DNA from: Larix kaempferi
Taxonomy: Eukaryota > Streptophyta > Pinopsida > Pinales > Pinaceae
Direction: 5' to 3'
Assembly: GCA_027924585.1 (NCBI GenBank)
Contig: BSBM01000125.1
Coordinates: forward strand, 253,001 to 317,000
Length of the DNA: 64,000 nt
The notes under the pieces were generated by a model. The model was not told where the DNA came from and made no database searches. It worked only from the letters and a program-made list of their open reading frames with translations. A program made the position numbers and the translations under genes. This document shows positions 1 through 11,350 of this stretch, piece by piece; the first letter of the stretch is position 1; the number at the start of each line of letters is the position of its first letter.

Positions 1-559
1 AAAGGATTCATTTCGCATAGACACATGTCTTTCAGCAATGTTTGTTTCTTCAAGGAAATGTTTTCTTCTTGCGTCTGGACTATTGAATTCAAACAAATAC
101 TTTGTTCCATTTTGTTTCATATGTAGGATAATTCAACAAAAAATTAATGTATGCATGCATTTGATTTTTCCCTTTTATGCAACATTACCAATTAAACACA
201 TAACCTTGTGCAACCGTAATAAATACTATGGAAAACGCTTTCTAACCACATACCTAACTAACATATCTCTTGAATTACTTAATATGTATCATGTTGAACT
301 CAAGGGTCTCACATAGTCCTTATGAGGCTAGCCAAAGAGGTAGCAACTGCTTGTTGCGTTAGATGCACCTGGAGTGTCTACATCCTCATCACACTTCTGA
401 GGAGATTTCCTTACCCAAGTCTTGTTGTGCGCACTTCTATTTTGATTATGCACCGGATATTTTTCACTAAAGCCCTTTTCAATGTGATTACCTTTGTGCA
501 ATAATTTTTCACTTGGATAATTCACTGCTCTTCGATAGTACATGGCCTTATTTCCAAAA

Positions 560-2470
560 CTGTCACATGAAAATCATCTCACAGTTTGACAATATTTTTC
601 AATATGACCAAAACGATTGCATCTTGCACACCTCACCCTATTTATCCTTCTTTGATTAGTTTATTTAAAAGATCTGTAGTTGAAGGAATCATCATACCTT
701 AAGGACTTAACATGATTTTGGCAATGTTCTCTATCACGGACCTTCTTTGGAGTCTTTACATAACCAATACCCGTTTTTTCTTCTGGTGGTCTATGATCCT
801 TCAGAATCATGTTCATCATTGACGTGTTGTCTTTTAACTTGCTATGCACTTCATCTTCATATTTTTTCTTGTCATTTTCTGATTGTGCGCAGATAGGATT
901 GTTGCTTGCAATATGTACTTGTTTCTTTCCCTTTAGCTTGTCTTTTAAGCGAGATATATATTTGTACTTTTCCTCAAGTTGACTCGTCAACATTCTGATT
1001 TTATGTGCCAATTATTCTAGATAATATTTCAGTGTAGATCTCTCTTTCTCAAGTATTTACACCTTTTCTTGTGCGCAACTCAGTTTAATTTCATAGTTGG
1101 CCACCTTTTCACAAACTTCTGCGACAACAGATTCCTGAAATGGTTTGTCTTGTTCTTCATACTTTGATAATGTTTCATGCAAGATTTTATTCTTCTTCTT
1201 TGACTTCCTTAAGTCATCCAGGGTGCTAATCAATTCACCTTCCCATTCAATATATGCAGTGTCTTCATCATCATTGAATTGACTGTCAGTCTTGACCTCT
1301 GCTGTAGGATTTGGAGTTGTAACTAGATTAGGAGGTATTTTGAATGATCCACTGAAGAAGTATTTGTCTAATTACCCTAGCTTGCTTTGTGTAATAGGAT
1401 TATTCTTCAAACGATTCTTCTTATTTTCACATTTTCTTTCTTCTACTACGTTTTCCACGAAAATTACTTCTTTAGGTTCTTCAACACAGTCACTTCCTTC
1501 GGATGCATTGCTACCTTCTTCACTGTATAGACTCTTCCTCTATTTTGGAATCCTTTTTTTCAGGTTTGTGCTAAGATTGTGCAGTATTTCGATCATATTA
1601 ATTGGATTCCTCATCAATGCCACTCTCCTCTTTCCTTGAATGGAAATTTAGAGGCATAATGACCTACTCCACATTTAAAACATTTGAAGGGAAACGTGTT
1701 CTTGTACTTACCTCGTCCTCTTTTCATCTTCTTAACAAATTTTAATTCCTCATCATCTGATTCATCGCAGCAATCTTTTTCATGATCGTTCTTATCCTTC
1801 GCAGTGGCTTTAAAAGCAGTTTCCTTTCTAAGGGGAGGCTCCTTCTCATTTCTCATCTCATATGCAGTTAGAATCCCCTGAAGCTCATCCTTTGTCTGGT
1901 CTTCAAGAATAGCTCTATATTCTAACACAAGCACCTTCACATTAAACCTTTGAGGAAACATTCTCAATATATTTTGTACCACCTATTCTTCATCTAGTGT
2001 GACCCCAAGACTTTTGATAGCATTGACGATCTTGTCTACTCTTAAGAAATAAGATGTAATGTTCTCTTCATCTTTCATTCTCAATGATTCAGATTGCCTA
2101 GAGTAGTTTGAAACTTTTGTTTCTTTACCTTATCATTGCCTTCATAGATACCTTTGATTTTGTCCCAAACCTCCTCGGCTGATGCACAGTGCATAACCTT
2201 TACGATTCATCACCGGTCAAGCCACATAGCATAGTATTTCTGGCTTTATCATTGCTTTCATAGATTCTCCTTTGCGTTGGATTGATTGGCACAACTTCTG
2301 GGACATCATAACCATCGACAATATATTGCCAAACATTAGCTCCCAATGATTGCAGATAAAATTCCATACGTACCTTCCATAAAATATAATTGGTGTCGCC
2401 AAACCTTCGTTCTCTGTTGGTGGAGAGGCCTTCCTACTTATCCATTTTTGTGCAATGATCTATCTTCCAG
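560..2470 (-). pseudogene. decayed copia gag (SIRE-like)
   Basis: Reading the minus strand from about 2470 there is a UBN2-type gag region (a 61-aa open segment at 2402-2217, then 122 aa at 1982-1614 containing DELQGILTAYEMR). A first zinc knuckle, CFKCGVGHYASKF (near 1690-1650), has its last Cys changed to Phe. A Glu/Lys-rich coiled-coil-like stretch follows (1290-661; 116-aa open segment at 1011-661). A second, intact CCHC knuckle, CARCNRFGHIEKYC, lies at 630-589. In-frame stops and frame changes separate the pieces, so no full gag can be made. The product would be the capsid protein of the virus-like particle. Confidence 0.7.
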
Positions 2471-2496
2471 ATGTTAAATTGTTACTGAAGACACCC

Positions 2497-2508
2497 GCTC
2501 TGATACTA
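2497..2508 (-). other. primer binding site (tRNA-iMet type)
   Basis: The minus strand reads TAGTATCAGAGC, one mismatch from the canonical plant TGGTATCAGAGC. It lies 2 bp inside the LTR and just upstream of gag, which fixes element orientation and LTR end. Confidence 0.8.
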
Positions 2509-2510
2509 AT

Positions 2511-5004
2511 TTTTGGAATTGCTTTAATACTAAGAGGGGGGGTGAATTAGTATTAGCACAATTATTAGCAGCATTTACCTTCTTTAACATATTAGTATTA
2601 ACTTAATATTGATGATTAATTATGCATCCAATATAAACAAAATCATTCATCCATATATGCACCAATACAAAGAACACAGAACACAGGAATTTTGACGTGG
2701 AAACCCAATCGGGAGAAAACCACATAATGCTTCTTTTATAGTAGAGAAAGAATACATTCAAGGAAGCACCAACTTCTTGTTTTTAGCAGCTCCAACTGGA
2801 AGGAGGCACCGATCCCCTGGTTTTACAGGCTTGGACCTAAAGGAAGCACTGACTCCCTATGTTTCTCTGAAACCAACTAGAAGGAGGCTACAAGCCCCTT
2901 TCTCCTTGTCCCATCCTTCCACCTAGATATCCAAAATGCAATTTTGACTTACTGAACTTTCAAATCGCGCACACTTCTGATCTTCTGATATTAGCTTTGT
3001 TGTGCACTATATTCATATGCAAACGATTCACTGTCATTGTGCTGCATACATCACTTGACTACTCATTCTTCTCAATTCACACTTTTGATGATGTCTTACT
3101 TCATGTACTGTGTGCTTGTTGATACTACAATATGCACTGAGTTATGCTCTGTCATTCTGCTAAGGCACTACTACTTTCACCAACTGATACTGTGCTTTCA
3201 ATTGATAGTTTACTGTTCTGAAATAATGCACTAGTAATAGATGGAACTGTGCACTTAATGATGTGTCTGTTGTGTTTAAGTGTTGTAGTCTTTTAGACAA
3301 TTTGCGATGTCCTGTGTATGAAATATTTCGTCTGTTTGGTTTAATGTACTTGTCTCAAATCATCTGCATCTTGACACATTCATCCGTTCGGTTTAACACA
3401 TTGGATCCTTTTGTTTTTATGTCATCGTACATCAGATGGAATTCTCAACTTCACACACTTTCACTTCTACTTATATGCATCAACTAGACATTTGTGCATC
3501 ATTTGATATACTTCGGTTCTCTCTCTGCGCTTCTGTCTTTACAATGTATGTGACTATCGGTGTGCTGACAGTAATATTTGCATTCAAAACATCAATCACT
3601 TGTGCATACTTTAGTGTTTCTTCCTTTCAGTACTTGCGCATCCGTCACTGATCTACAACATCATTTTGTGCACCATCAGTACTTCATTTTGTTGCATATG
3701 CGCACTTGGATCCTCGCTAGATTATTATGTTCTGTCCTTGAGCCCTTTGATGCCCTGAATATCAAGTTGAAACTTCTACTTGAAGATATTATGCTCTCAC
3801 CATCAATCTTACTTCAACTCTCCAACTTGCGTCTCTATTTATACATGTCCTGCACAGATTTTATGTCTACAAGTTGGTTGTGGCATCCCTTCTTCCATAC
3901 TTCATGGATTGGGCATAATATGCCACACGTCATTTTTTGCGCTATTGATGTGTCATCCTTTGTGTGTCTTGTGCCTTCTTGGTCCGCAACTTAGTGGGAG
4001 TTTACACCTTGGTGGTGTACACTTGCACTCTTGATGTACCATTTCTTTGATGTATGTGCACTTCCTTACTCTTCAACTTGGTGAGTCTTCAACCTTTGTT
4101 GTACCATCCCTTCTGGGTATTTCGCACTTTATCCATTAAGGCTTTGCGGAATATGTGCATTCACCAACTTATTCTTGGTGGGACTTTGACCCTTGCTGCG
4201 TCATTACTTGTGTGACATGTGCACCTGATGTATTGATGCTTCGCAGAATCTACGCATAAACAAACTTCTGCTTGGTGGGACTTTGACCCTTGTAGCATCA
4301 TCACTTATGGGACGTGTTCCTTGATTGTGTCTTCAGATGTGGAATTTTCTCATAGACTAACTTCAACCATTGTACACTTCTTGGAACTTTTGCACCCTTT
4401 ACAACTGAAATCATCTTCTGATTCAACAAAACTTGAACACTTTTAGGAATGTTTGACCATAGGCTGTTAGCGGACTCTCAATATTTGACCAAGCAATGCT
4501 TTTGCATTCCAAAGTTGTCTTTCAACATGTTTGCACACTGGTATCTTTTCTTAACCAACTCCTTGGCTTGATTTTTCACATGTACCTTTGTCCTACCAAT
4601 TATTTGGCTGCTACCTTGAGTGAGTATGACTTGGTGGACTTGACTTCTACGCAAGTACCGCATGTATTAGGATACATTACTTGATATACCTTCCTTATGT
4701 GCTTCTTCAAACTCAATATGCATGATGTATCCTTCTATGTACTTTTTCAATCTCAACATGCATGATGTAAGATTGGATGCAACATATATAATTTTTCATA
4801 CTGGCATCCATATCTGTCACCTTCACCATCTTTCACAGATACTTCTTCAAAGTGGCTTCCATATACTTCTTCATACTGTTGTAGGAATGTTATATCCACT
4901 TTGACATCAGTTGACATCAATGACTTAAGATGAATCAATTGACATCCTCTTTGACATTAGTCGACATCAATGACAACCAAAGTTCAACATGGACGGCACC
5001 AACA
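2511..5004 (-). repeat. copia LTR (2.5 kb, long)
   Basis: Bounded by the PBS on one side and by resumption of a different element on the other. The terminal TG is intact at 5004 (minus strand TGTTGGTGCC). The other end is degraded (TTTTGG on plus where TGTTGG is expected). It contains a G7 run at 2536-2542 flanked by complementary arms, and the sequence GTGGAAACCC...GGGAGAAAACCAC near 2697-2723, which recurs in LTRs of SIRE-like families. It also holds a 97-bp tandem duplication (4141-4334) and four TTGAC motifs at 4901-4955. At 2.5 kb it is long for a copia LTR and may contain undetected insertions. Confidence 0.65.
4141..4334. repeat. 97-bp tandem duplication inside LTR
   Basis: Unit 1 starts GCTTTGCGGAATATG (4141) and unit 2 GCTTCGCAGAATCTAC (4238). 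Both contain CTTGGTGGGACTTTGACC (4174 and 4271), giving an exact 97-bp period. More diverged relatives of the unit seem to lie just upstream (3990-4140). Confidence 0.7.
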
Positions 5005-5019
5005 ATAGCACACAAAACA

Positions 5020-5385
5020 TTGATTTTTCCGCATGGGTGATATTTTCACCTACCACAATTGTTATTTTAAGGAGGTACTTTTATTATATATGCAACCAAT
5101 AATGTTAAAGAATATAGTGCAATCATCGAGCTTCTTGTCAAGGATATCACCCTTGGAATCCATCCAATTGTTTTCAAACTAAACTCTCAGTCAGTGGTGT
5201 CTCAATTGAACAATCAATATCAAGTTTGAGACCCTATACTATGTCGGAAGTTTCTATGACTAAATATTCTAGAATGCAATTTTGAATTTCTCGAATGTAT
5301 TCATGTTCCACAAAGTCTAAATAGTCTAGTCGATTCAATCGCTAACTATGTACTTGATTGGTATAATCTTTGTCATTAGCACAAA
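5020..5385 (+). pseudogene. RNase H domain fragment downstream of gypsy integrase (aRNH-like)
   Basis: Plus-strand reading gives AWVIFSP, then after a frame change ATNN(V)KEYSAIIELL, then NSQSVVSQLNNQY, a stop, and HVPQSLNSLVDSIANYVLDW. These match, in order, the E, D and final D regions of the second RNase H in the intact element at 24139-24552. The first catalytic block (VDG) is missing because the copia element inserted at 5004/5005 cuts the domain. At least one frameshift and one stop. Confidence 0.65.
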
Positions 5386-5389
5386 TTCC

Positions 5390-6480
5390 TGTAAATAGAA
5401 ACCATGTACATTCAATAATGACATTTGTTTTACTACACCATTTGATAACATAAGTAAAATATTAAACAACCATCACATGTATAAAGAAAAACTGGCTACA
5501 TCATAACCCAAAAAAGTGTCTCAAGGTTATAGATGCAAATTGTCGACTGCATAGCTAGTAATGATGTTGTTGGACATGTTAGTCCAATGCCCACATCATA
5601 CACAATATTGTTTCAATAAATTTGCACACACTGAAAAGAAATAGCATATTCTTTTCTTTCTTTTTCTTTTTTCATCAAGATAAAACAAAACAAAAAATCA
5701 TAAAGATTTGAATTATTTGGAAAATTCAGAAGAAAAAAAATATCCGAACTGTTTCAGATCCCTGGTCCAACATGAAGACTTACCTACAACTATAATATCA
5801 ATCAATCAAAGCTCACATATTTGAAAATCCATACTTGAAGAGGTTTCCTCCTCTCATCCATTGACTACACTTACAAAGAAAATGGTAAAAAATGAGTGTT
5901 TTACTTATCTTTTACTCATACATGTCTAGTCATCCCCATTTGAATAATAGGGTGATGCATAGTCATATTCTTCATTTTTTGGATATTTTAGACATTAAAT
6001 GCACATATTGAGCCTATATTTTGACTAAACTGTTGGATAATGAACTGATTTTGATCACGAGACTTGGAGATTTCAACACATCGATCTATTTGACTCAGAT
6101 TGTTAATAGACCAAAATCTGTGATGATTAATGCATCTGGAATTTTTTCTAAAGATTTAGTATGATTTAGACCGAACATCCTCACTTCTACTTAGCCATTT
6201 CACCTAATTGAAGCTAAGCAATCATTTGGTACTATTTCACCATTTGTAGACACATAATACCGCCTCAAGTAGCCATACCCATGGAGGAAACATCCATAAG
6301 AGTGTACATAACTAGCTCAGTTCTTGTTTTACCTCAACCTGACCCATGCCCTTGGAATGTAGGGGCATGCCTTGAGACACTCGTTTCCTCCAATGTAATA
6401 TAACATGTTTTATTCTTTTTCAAGCTTATACATGAAAAAGGTATTAAAAATTAAAAAATTAAAAAATCCAAAAAAGGGGA
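5390..6480. other. unassigned AT-rich stretch
   Basis: No open reading frame of note and no recognisable domain. Poly-pyrimidine and A-rich runs near 5650-5740. By position it corresponds to the segment that carries the antisense PMD frame in the intact relative, but I see no PMD motif here. Confidence 0.4.
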
Positions 6481-6761
6481 TCATTGAATCAATTCATATT
6501 CCATCCTAGAAAAAGTGGCAACAGTCAGTCCTTGTTTCCCTTGAACACATCACATATTTTTTCATCTGTTATCAGTACACAATCTACATTTTCCTTAGGA
6601 AATTGTACCAGTAATTTGAACAGAACTCCACCGATGGGTTATCCTTCATGTCACCTATGGATCTTTCACAAATGCATCTAACATTGGTGGATTTCGTAAA
6701 GGTTGGTTACTTGATTTTTATGTTTCCAAGTGTCATTATGAGTCATGTCATGTGTTCAAGG

Positions 6762-7057
6762 CAAGGATAATTTTAGGGGCGAAATTTAGCCCATGGGCTA
6801 TTTTTCCATGTTTTTTTCCAAAAAATGATTCGCCAATTTGCATTTTTTGAAGCCCCATTTCGCCCAATTTTGATGGGATAAACTTTTTTCACTCTAAAAT
6901 CGCCAAATTATTATATAAACTATATAAAATCCTTCGAAATTGAAATAATTTTAGAAAAATATCGCCAAATATTTTATAGTTGACATTTTAAGAACTGGTA
7001 AGATTCGCCAAGGTTTATACACTTTTAAATAAGTATAGGTCCTTAAAATTATCCCTG
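6762..7057. mobile_element. hAT-type MITE (296 bp)
   Basis: The left end reads CAAGGATAATTTTAGGGGC. The reverse complement of the right end reads CAGGGATAATTTTAAGGACC, so the terminal inverted repeats match at about 16 of the first 19 positions. The element is flanked on both sides by GTTCAAGG (6754-6761 and 7058-7065), a perfect 8-bp target site duplication. CAGGG-like termini with an 8-bp TSD are the hallmark of hAT elements. The interior is AT-rich, contains repeated TCGCCAA motifs and has no coding capacity, so it would depend on a transposase encoded elsewhere. Confidence 0.85.
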
Positions 7058-7420
7058 GTTCAAGGGAATTCAAAATAGTTTCGGCCATTCCTCAAATATT
7101 CTTGACCAATCATGTCAGCCTTCCTTGTGTCAGTATACAGTGTTGGATCTCACAACTCTACCAAATTATATCAAACTATTGATCTTTGTTTCACATCGAT
7201 TGATTTGGGATGCATAAATTCCCTCCCTCCAACAGATCTATTCCTATCAACACCAAACAATCATCTAGAAAGTGGATCTAGGAACCCTAGAGTACCTTGG
7301 ATCTTGCATCCATTAGTGGCAGGTTTTCTCACAAATGACAGTGGGTATACATCAATGACCCCTGATCGTTTGATTCTACAAGTGTTTGACTTCAAAACAT
7401 ATATTCGCACTTGCTATATT

Positions 7421-8763
7421 TGATCCGAATTTTATGAGCAGAACGAAATGAATACAGATTATTATCAGATGCTTAACACAAAATAACAGAGATACAGTAA
7501 AATTGGTTTTCTATTCAATAAGGAAATAAGCTAGAACTGTAAAATGCAGCGAAAAACAAGCTTGTTGGAATGGTGGCGGCTTATCTCTGAGAAGAGATGT
7601 GATGGCTATGCTCATTTTGCAAGAAGATGGTTACAATGAAGCTCTCAAGGCCTTTTACAATAAACAGGAATGTCAAAAACCCTAGACATCCAAAAACCTA
7701 ACCCTAGGAGATGAAGCGCCAAAATTCATGTGGGCCCCGTTTGGGTAAGTTAGTACATCAACTTCCCGAGGTCATAACTTTTGCATACGATCTCCGTTTG
7801 GGGCGCTTGGTAGCCCATTGGAAAGGTCTATCCGAGATTTACAACTTTTGACTGGGGCCAAGTGTATGGCAAAGGCAACCATTTGGCCCCCTAAATCGCC
7901 AAAAAAGGTCGTTTAGGGCCTCAAAATGGCCCCGAAAGTTCAGGACCTGAAAAACTGCTAAAAATAGTACAATACCAAAATTGCCATAAAACTGTTTTGA
8001 GCCAGTTGGAAAGGTGGGTGGCCACCAATATCCACTTGGATCAATCCTCCCTCCTTAGGAAGTAATGGTCTCCATTGTGTTGAGTTCCCCCATCAGATGA
8101 GGAAATTTCTGCTGAATTTGGCCTCGGGTGAGCCACTTGCCTTGGTGCAGGAGCTGCCCTACTTTGACAACTCAATAAAGCTGGATCCTTTGATGTCGAG
8201 TGCCCTTGATCTGCGTGTTTGCAATATGATCACTGGATGCTTGTTGTAGGCCGTCAGGGTTGAGCTCTCTTGGTGTCAACTTCTCTACTATCTATGAGGT
8301 GTCTAAATTCGGATGTATAAGCCATAAAAGTATTAAATTGAGAGGCCACCCTCTCTCATCCATGGTATTTGGTAGCACATAGTTTTGGCCCATTGTATAG
8401 CCTTAAGACACATTGTAATAATGTTATATAAAGGCCTAGCATGCCTTCTCATGAGAAGAAGTTACACATTTGGTTTCTATCCTACATTTCTCTTATTTTA
8501 TTGAATTATTATTGGGGTATTGGTTTTGAGTGTCTTTCTTAGTATAGTTTGAGAGTTGAGGCTCAAAGAACCCTCTTTGAGCCTCACCCCTCCATGTGGC
8601 ATATTTATTCTATGTTTGTCCATCTATGTTATTCATAGCTTAGATCTCACTACTTTGTCTTTCTCACAGCTGGTTCATTGTTCGCTTCAGTTTTGAAGCT
8701 ATTTCTTCTCCTCCTCTCTCGGCATTCAAGTATTCCGAGTCTTAGCCCCCAAAATCTGGATCA
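7421..8763 (+). repeat. 5' LTR of the repeat-filled element, interrupted
   Basis: Matches the 3' LTR at its start and from GTCTAAATTCGG (8301) to GGATCA (8763), interrupted by a foreign block at 7439-8293. TATATAAAG at 8425-8433 is a good TATA box and has a counterpart near 10482 in the 3' LTR. Confidence 0.8.
7439..8293. mobile_element. unclassified 855-bp insertion inside the LTR
   Basis: Present in the 5' LTR and absent from the 3' LTR of the same element. It is bounded by direct repeats ATGAG (7434-7438 and 8294-8298), consistent with a target duplication. Its ends (CAGAACGAAATG... and ...CTACTATCT) are neither TG...CA nor clear inverted repeats, and no protein domain is seen, so its class is unknown. 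It could be a solo LTR with degraded ends or a non-LTR fragment. Confidence 0.5.
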
Positions 8764-8764
8764 G

Positions 8765-8776
8765 TGGTATCAAAGC
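8765..8776 (+). other. primer binding site
   Basis: TGGTATCAAAGC, one mismatch from the tRNA-iMet complement TGGTATCAGAGC, one base after the 5' LTR end. The same variant is found in the minus-strand gypsy relic at 39831-39842. Confidence 0.8.
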
Positions 8777-8859
8777 GGGTTCGCTCTCCATCGGAACAAG
8801 GGTTACACTGTAAACATTAAAGTTGGTCCACATGCACTACATGGTTTATTGGATTCACT

Positions 8860-8992
8860 ACATCCATACATGGATCTGGATCTGTTACATCTATACATGG
8901 ATCTGCTACATCCATACATGGATCTGGATCTGCTACATCCATACATGGATTCACTACATCCATACATGGATTTGGATCTGCTACATCCATTG
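8860..8992. repeat. short tandem repeat array 'catacatggatctgctacatc'
   Basis: About six imperfect units built from CTACATCCATACATGGAT with optional CTGGATCTG spacers. The array stays open in several frames on both strands, creating spurious peptide frames. Nothing suggests it is translated. Confidence 0.8.
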
Positions 8993-9195
8993 GTCTCCAA
9001 TATTTTCAACAATCTTTCAGGGTGTCCATGCTGCCCATGGAGGTTCCACAACCTCTACAATAGCCCATGTTGCTCTACAAACCCTTGACATCATATGTGG
9101 CCTGCACCAATCAGCACTCTCACATTCAGAAAACTTTAGAGAGATGCCACGATCTCTATAAGAGGTTTTAGAAGCTATACCATAGCTCATTGGAA

Positions 9196-9760
9196 ATCTC
9201 TTTTCAAGATCTGAAATGGGTATTTCACGGAATCTGATTTGGCTTCCTGGTTTGAAAGATATGCTCATTTGAATCTTAACATATTTTTTACCCAAGGAGG
9301 CCATGCGTATCACTGTCTTCAACGGACATTCTCTCACTGCTCAAGAAATATCAGATGGATTTCCATATATAATTGGACAGATCTCTTCAATATCTCAAAT
9401 GGGTATTTCACGGAATTCCATTTGGCTTTCTGGTTTGAGAGATATCATCAATTGAATTTCAGCATATTTTTAACCCTAGGAGGCCGCGCGTTTCACTGTC
9501 TTCAACAGACGTTTTCTCACTACTCAAGAAACTTCAGATGGATTTCCATATATGGATGGACATATCTCTTCAATATCTCAAATGGGTATTTCACGGATTT
9601 CCATTTTGCTTCCTGGTTTGAGAGATATGATCATTTGATCATCAGCATGTATTTGACCCATGATGGCCGCCTGTACCTTCATATCCAACGAGGTCTTTCT
9701 CTCACCTCAGGCATATATAGAGGGATTTCCACACATGGATGAAAAAATCTCTTCGATATC
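9196..9760. repeat. 183-185-bp tandem repeat, three units
   Basis: Units start at 9196, 9381 and 9564, with a partial fourth at 9747. Each begins ATCTCTTnnnnATCTsAAATGGG and includes 'tatttcacgga', 'ctggtttga(g/a)agatat' and 'agatggatttccatatat'. Periods are 185, 183 and 183 bp. The third unit has diverged most in its second half. Confidence 0.85.
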
Positions 9761-9879
9761 TCAAATGGGTCTTCAATTTCAGTACATGCATCAGAAGCTA
9801 TGAATGAATTTGCAGCAAGACATCAACTGCACCAAAGATCATGAATTTTCAATTTTTTTAAATCTTAATGTAATCATGG

Positions 9880-10256
9880 TTATGGGTTAACCACAAAAAA
9901 CCCATGGTTATGGGTCAACCACACAAACCCACAGTTGTGTATTGTAATAATGGTTGTGGGTCAACCACACAAAACCCACGGTTATGGGTGAACCACACAA
10001 AAACCTTCTCTTCAGTGGAAACAAGCTTGTCATTGCCACCATGGTTATGGGTCAACCACATAAAACCCACGGTTATGGGTCAACCACACAAAACCCATGG
10101 TTCTGAGTCAACCACACAAAACTCTTCTCTTCATTGCAACCAAGCTTGCCATTTTCATCATAGTTATGGGTCACCTTTGAAAAACCCACGGTTATGGGTC
10201 AACCTCGCAAAACCCAAGGTTATGGGTCAACCACACAAAACCCTTCTCTTCATTGG
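9880..10256. repeat. minisatellite of GGTTATGGGTCAACC/ACACAAAACCCA units
   Basis: About twelve 27-30-bp units of the type GGTTATGGGTCAACCACAC + AAAACCCA. TGGGT and ACCCA are complementary, so each unit can fold on itself. Higher-order spacers 'cttctcttca(t/g)...aagctt' recur about every 120 bp (10007, 10126 and 10242). Confidence 0.8.
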
Positions 10257-10332
10257 TAACTAGCACATTGTAATCATGGGTCTCTTTTTAGCATGAAATG
10301 ATGGGGACCATCATTTCCTAAGGGGGGAGGAA

Positions 10333-10806
10333 TGATCCAAATTTTAGGGGGCATATGGTCTAAATTCGGATGTATAATCCATAAAAGTATTAAATTGAGA
10401 GGCCACCCTCTCTCATCCATGGTATTTGGTAGCACATAGTTTTGGCCCATGGTATGGCCTCAAGACACATTGTAATAATGTTATATAAAGGCCTAGCATG
10501 CCTTCTCATGAGAAGAAGTTACGCATTTGGTTTCTATCCTACATTTCTCTTATTTTATTGAGTTATTATTGGGGTATTGGTTCTGAGTGTCTTTCTTAGT
10601 ATAGTTTGAGAGGTGAGGCTCAAAGAACCCTCTTTGAGCCTCACCCCTCCATGTGGCATATTTATTCTATGTTATTCATAGCTTAGATCTCACTACTTTG
10701 TCTTTCTCACGGCTGGTTCATTGTTCGCTTCAATTTTGAAGCTATCTCTTCTCCTCCTCTCTCGGCATTCAAGTATTCCGAGTCTTAGCCCCCAAGATCC
10801 GGATCA
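10333..10806 (+). repeat. 3' LTR of the repeat-filled element
   Basis: 474 bp, TGATCC...GGATCA, preceded by the purine tract at 10321-10332 and followed by the TSD ATATT. Close to the 5' LTR apart from scattered substitutions and a short deletion near 10668, where the 5' copy has an additional 'tgtccatctatgt'. Confidence 0.8.
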
Positions 10807-11350
10807 ATATTGAACTCAGTACATTGGATTCCATCATCATTATCGGTGGGCCTCCTTGCATCTGTTAACAATATACATCAATGACCAATAATCAGATGTT
10901 GTTTTATTATGCTTGACATGAACTCATTTATTCACATGATATAAACTCATACGATCATTGGTTTTCATTGAAGACCTTGGGAAAAATAGTCATATCACTC
11001 ATTGATGCACTGCCCGAGTTGTGCAAGATCAAACTGTCATGTTAAAGTACCATGAAGACCCGAATATATCGCACTTGTCATAATGCATTGTACACTTTTT
11101 TAGATACTTTTGACATGGATCCAGTATGTATTTTCCATGGCCATTCTTGTTTATTGTTGAGCATGGGTATACCCACCTCAAGAAGATATTATATATTTGA
11201 GACATTGCCTTGTTTTGCTTGCAGGTGCTTTCCAACCCCCGCATCCTTGGTTCTCCTCCTTTTCCTTCCAACCTTGATCACTAAAGAGTATAAAAGTGAA
11301 TTTCTTTCGGCCCTCAGCATTGATTTGTACCTCACACATTAGGGGGCATC

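Larger units (their letters stand above)
1..5004 (-). mobile_element. SIRE-like Ty1/copia element, 5' part (LTR, PBS, gag)
   Basis: Minus-strand copia element that runs off the left edge of the window. In element order it has a long LTR (5004 to 2511), a tRNA-iMet-type primer binding site (2508-2497) and a decayed gag (about 2470 down to 560). The LTR starts TGTTGGTGCC on the minus strand. Immediately beyond it, at 5005, the RNase H relic of another element resumes, so this copy inserted into that relic. The pattern 'DELxGILTAYEMR' plus zinc knuckle plus coiled-coil stretch plus second zinc knuckle is typical of gag in the SIRE/Maximus copia lineage. Protease and pol lie outside the window. 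Confidence 0.75.
7421..10806 (+). mobile_element. non-autonomous LTR element filled with tandem repeats
   Basis: Flanked by a perfect 5-bp TSD ATATT (7416-7420 and 10807-10811). The 5' LTR starts TGATCCGAATTTTA at 7421 and the 3' LTR TGATCCAAATTTTA at 10333; both end GGATCA. A PBS-like TGGTATCAAAGC (8765-8776) follows the 5' LTR and a purine tract AGGGGGGAGGAA (10321-10332) precedes the 3' LTR. The 1.55-kb interior has no gag or pol motif and consists largely of three tandem-repeat arrays. Only the 3' LTR (474 bp) is clean; the 5' LTR carries an 855-bp insertion. It must be mobilised in trans. Confidence 0.85.

Noticed and set aside
328-543. 71-aa minus-strand frame starting at 543
   Set aside because: Lies downstream of the second gag knuckle and may be gag-pol linker of the copia element, but carries no motif that supports a call.
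8300-8763. 5' LTR of the repeat-filled element beginning at TGTCTAAATTC (8300)
   Set aside because: No TSD with this start. Taking the LTR start at 7421 gives a perfect ATATT duplication and reveals the 855-bp internal insertion.
8823-9161. Open frames rich in HPYMDLDLLHP or YIHTWIWICYIHTWI
   Set aside because: They arise from a short tandem DNA repeat that stays open in several frames on both strands; no start context and no conservation signal.
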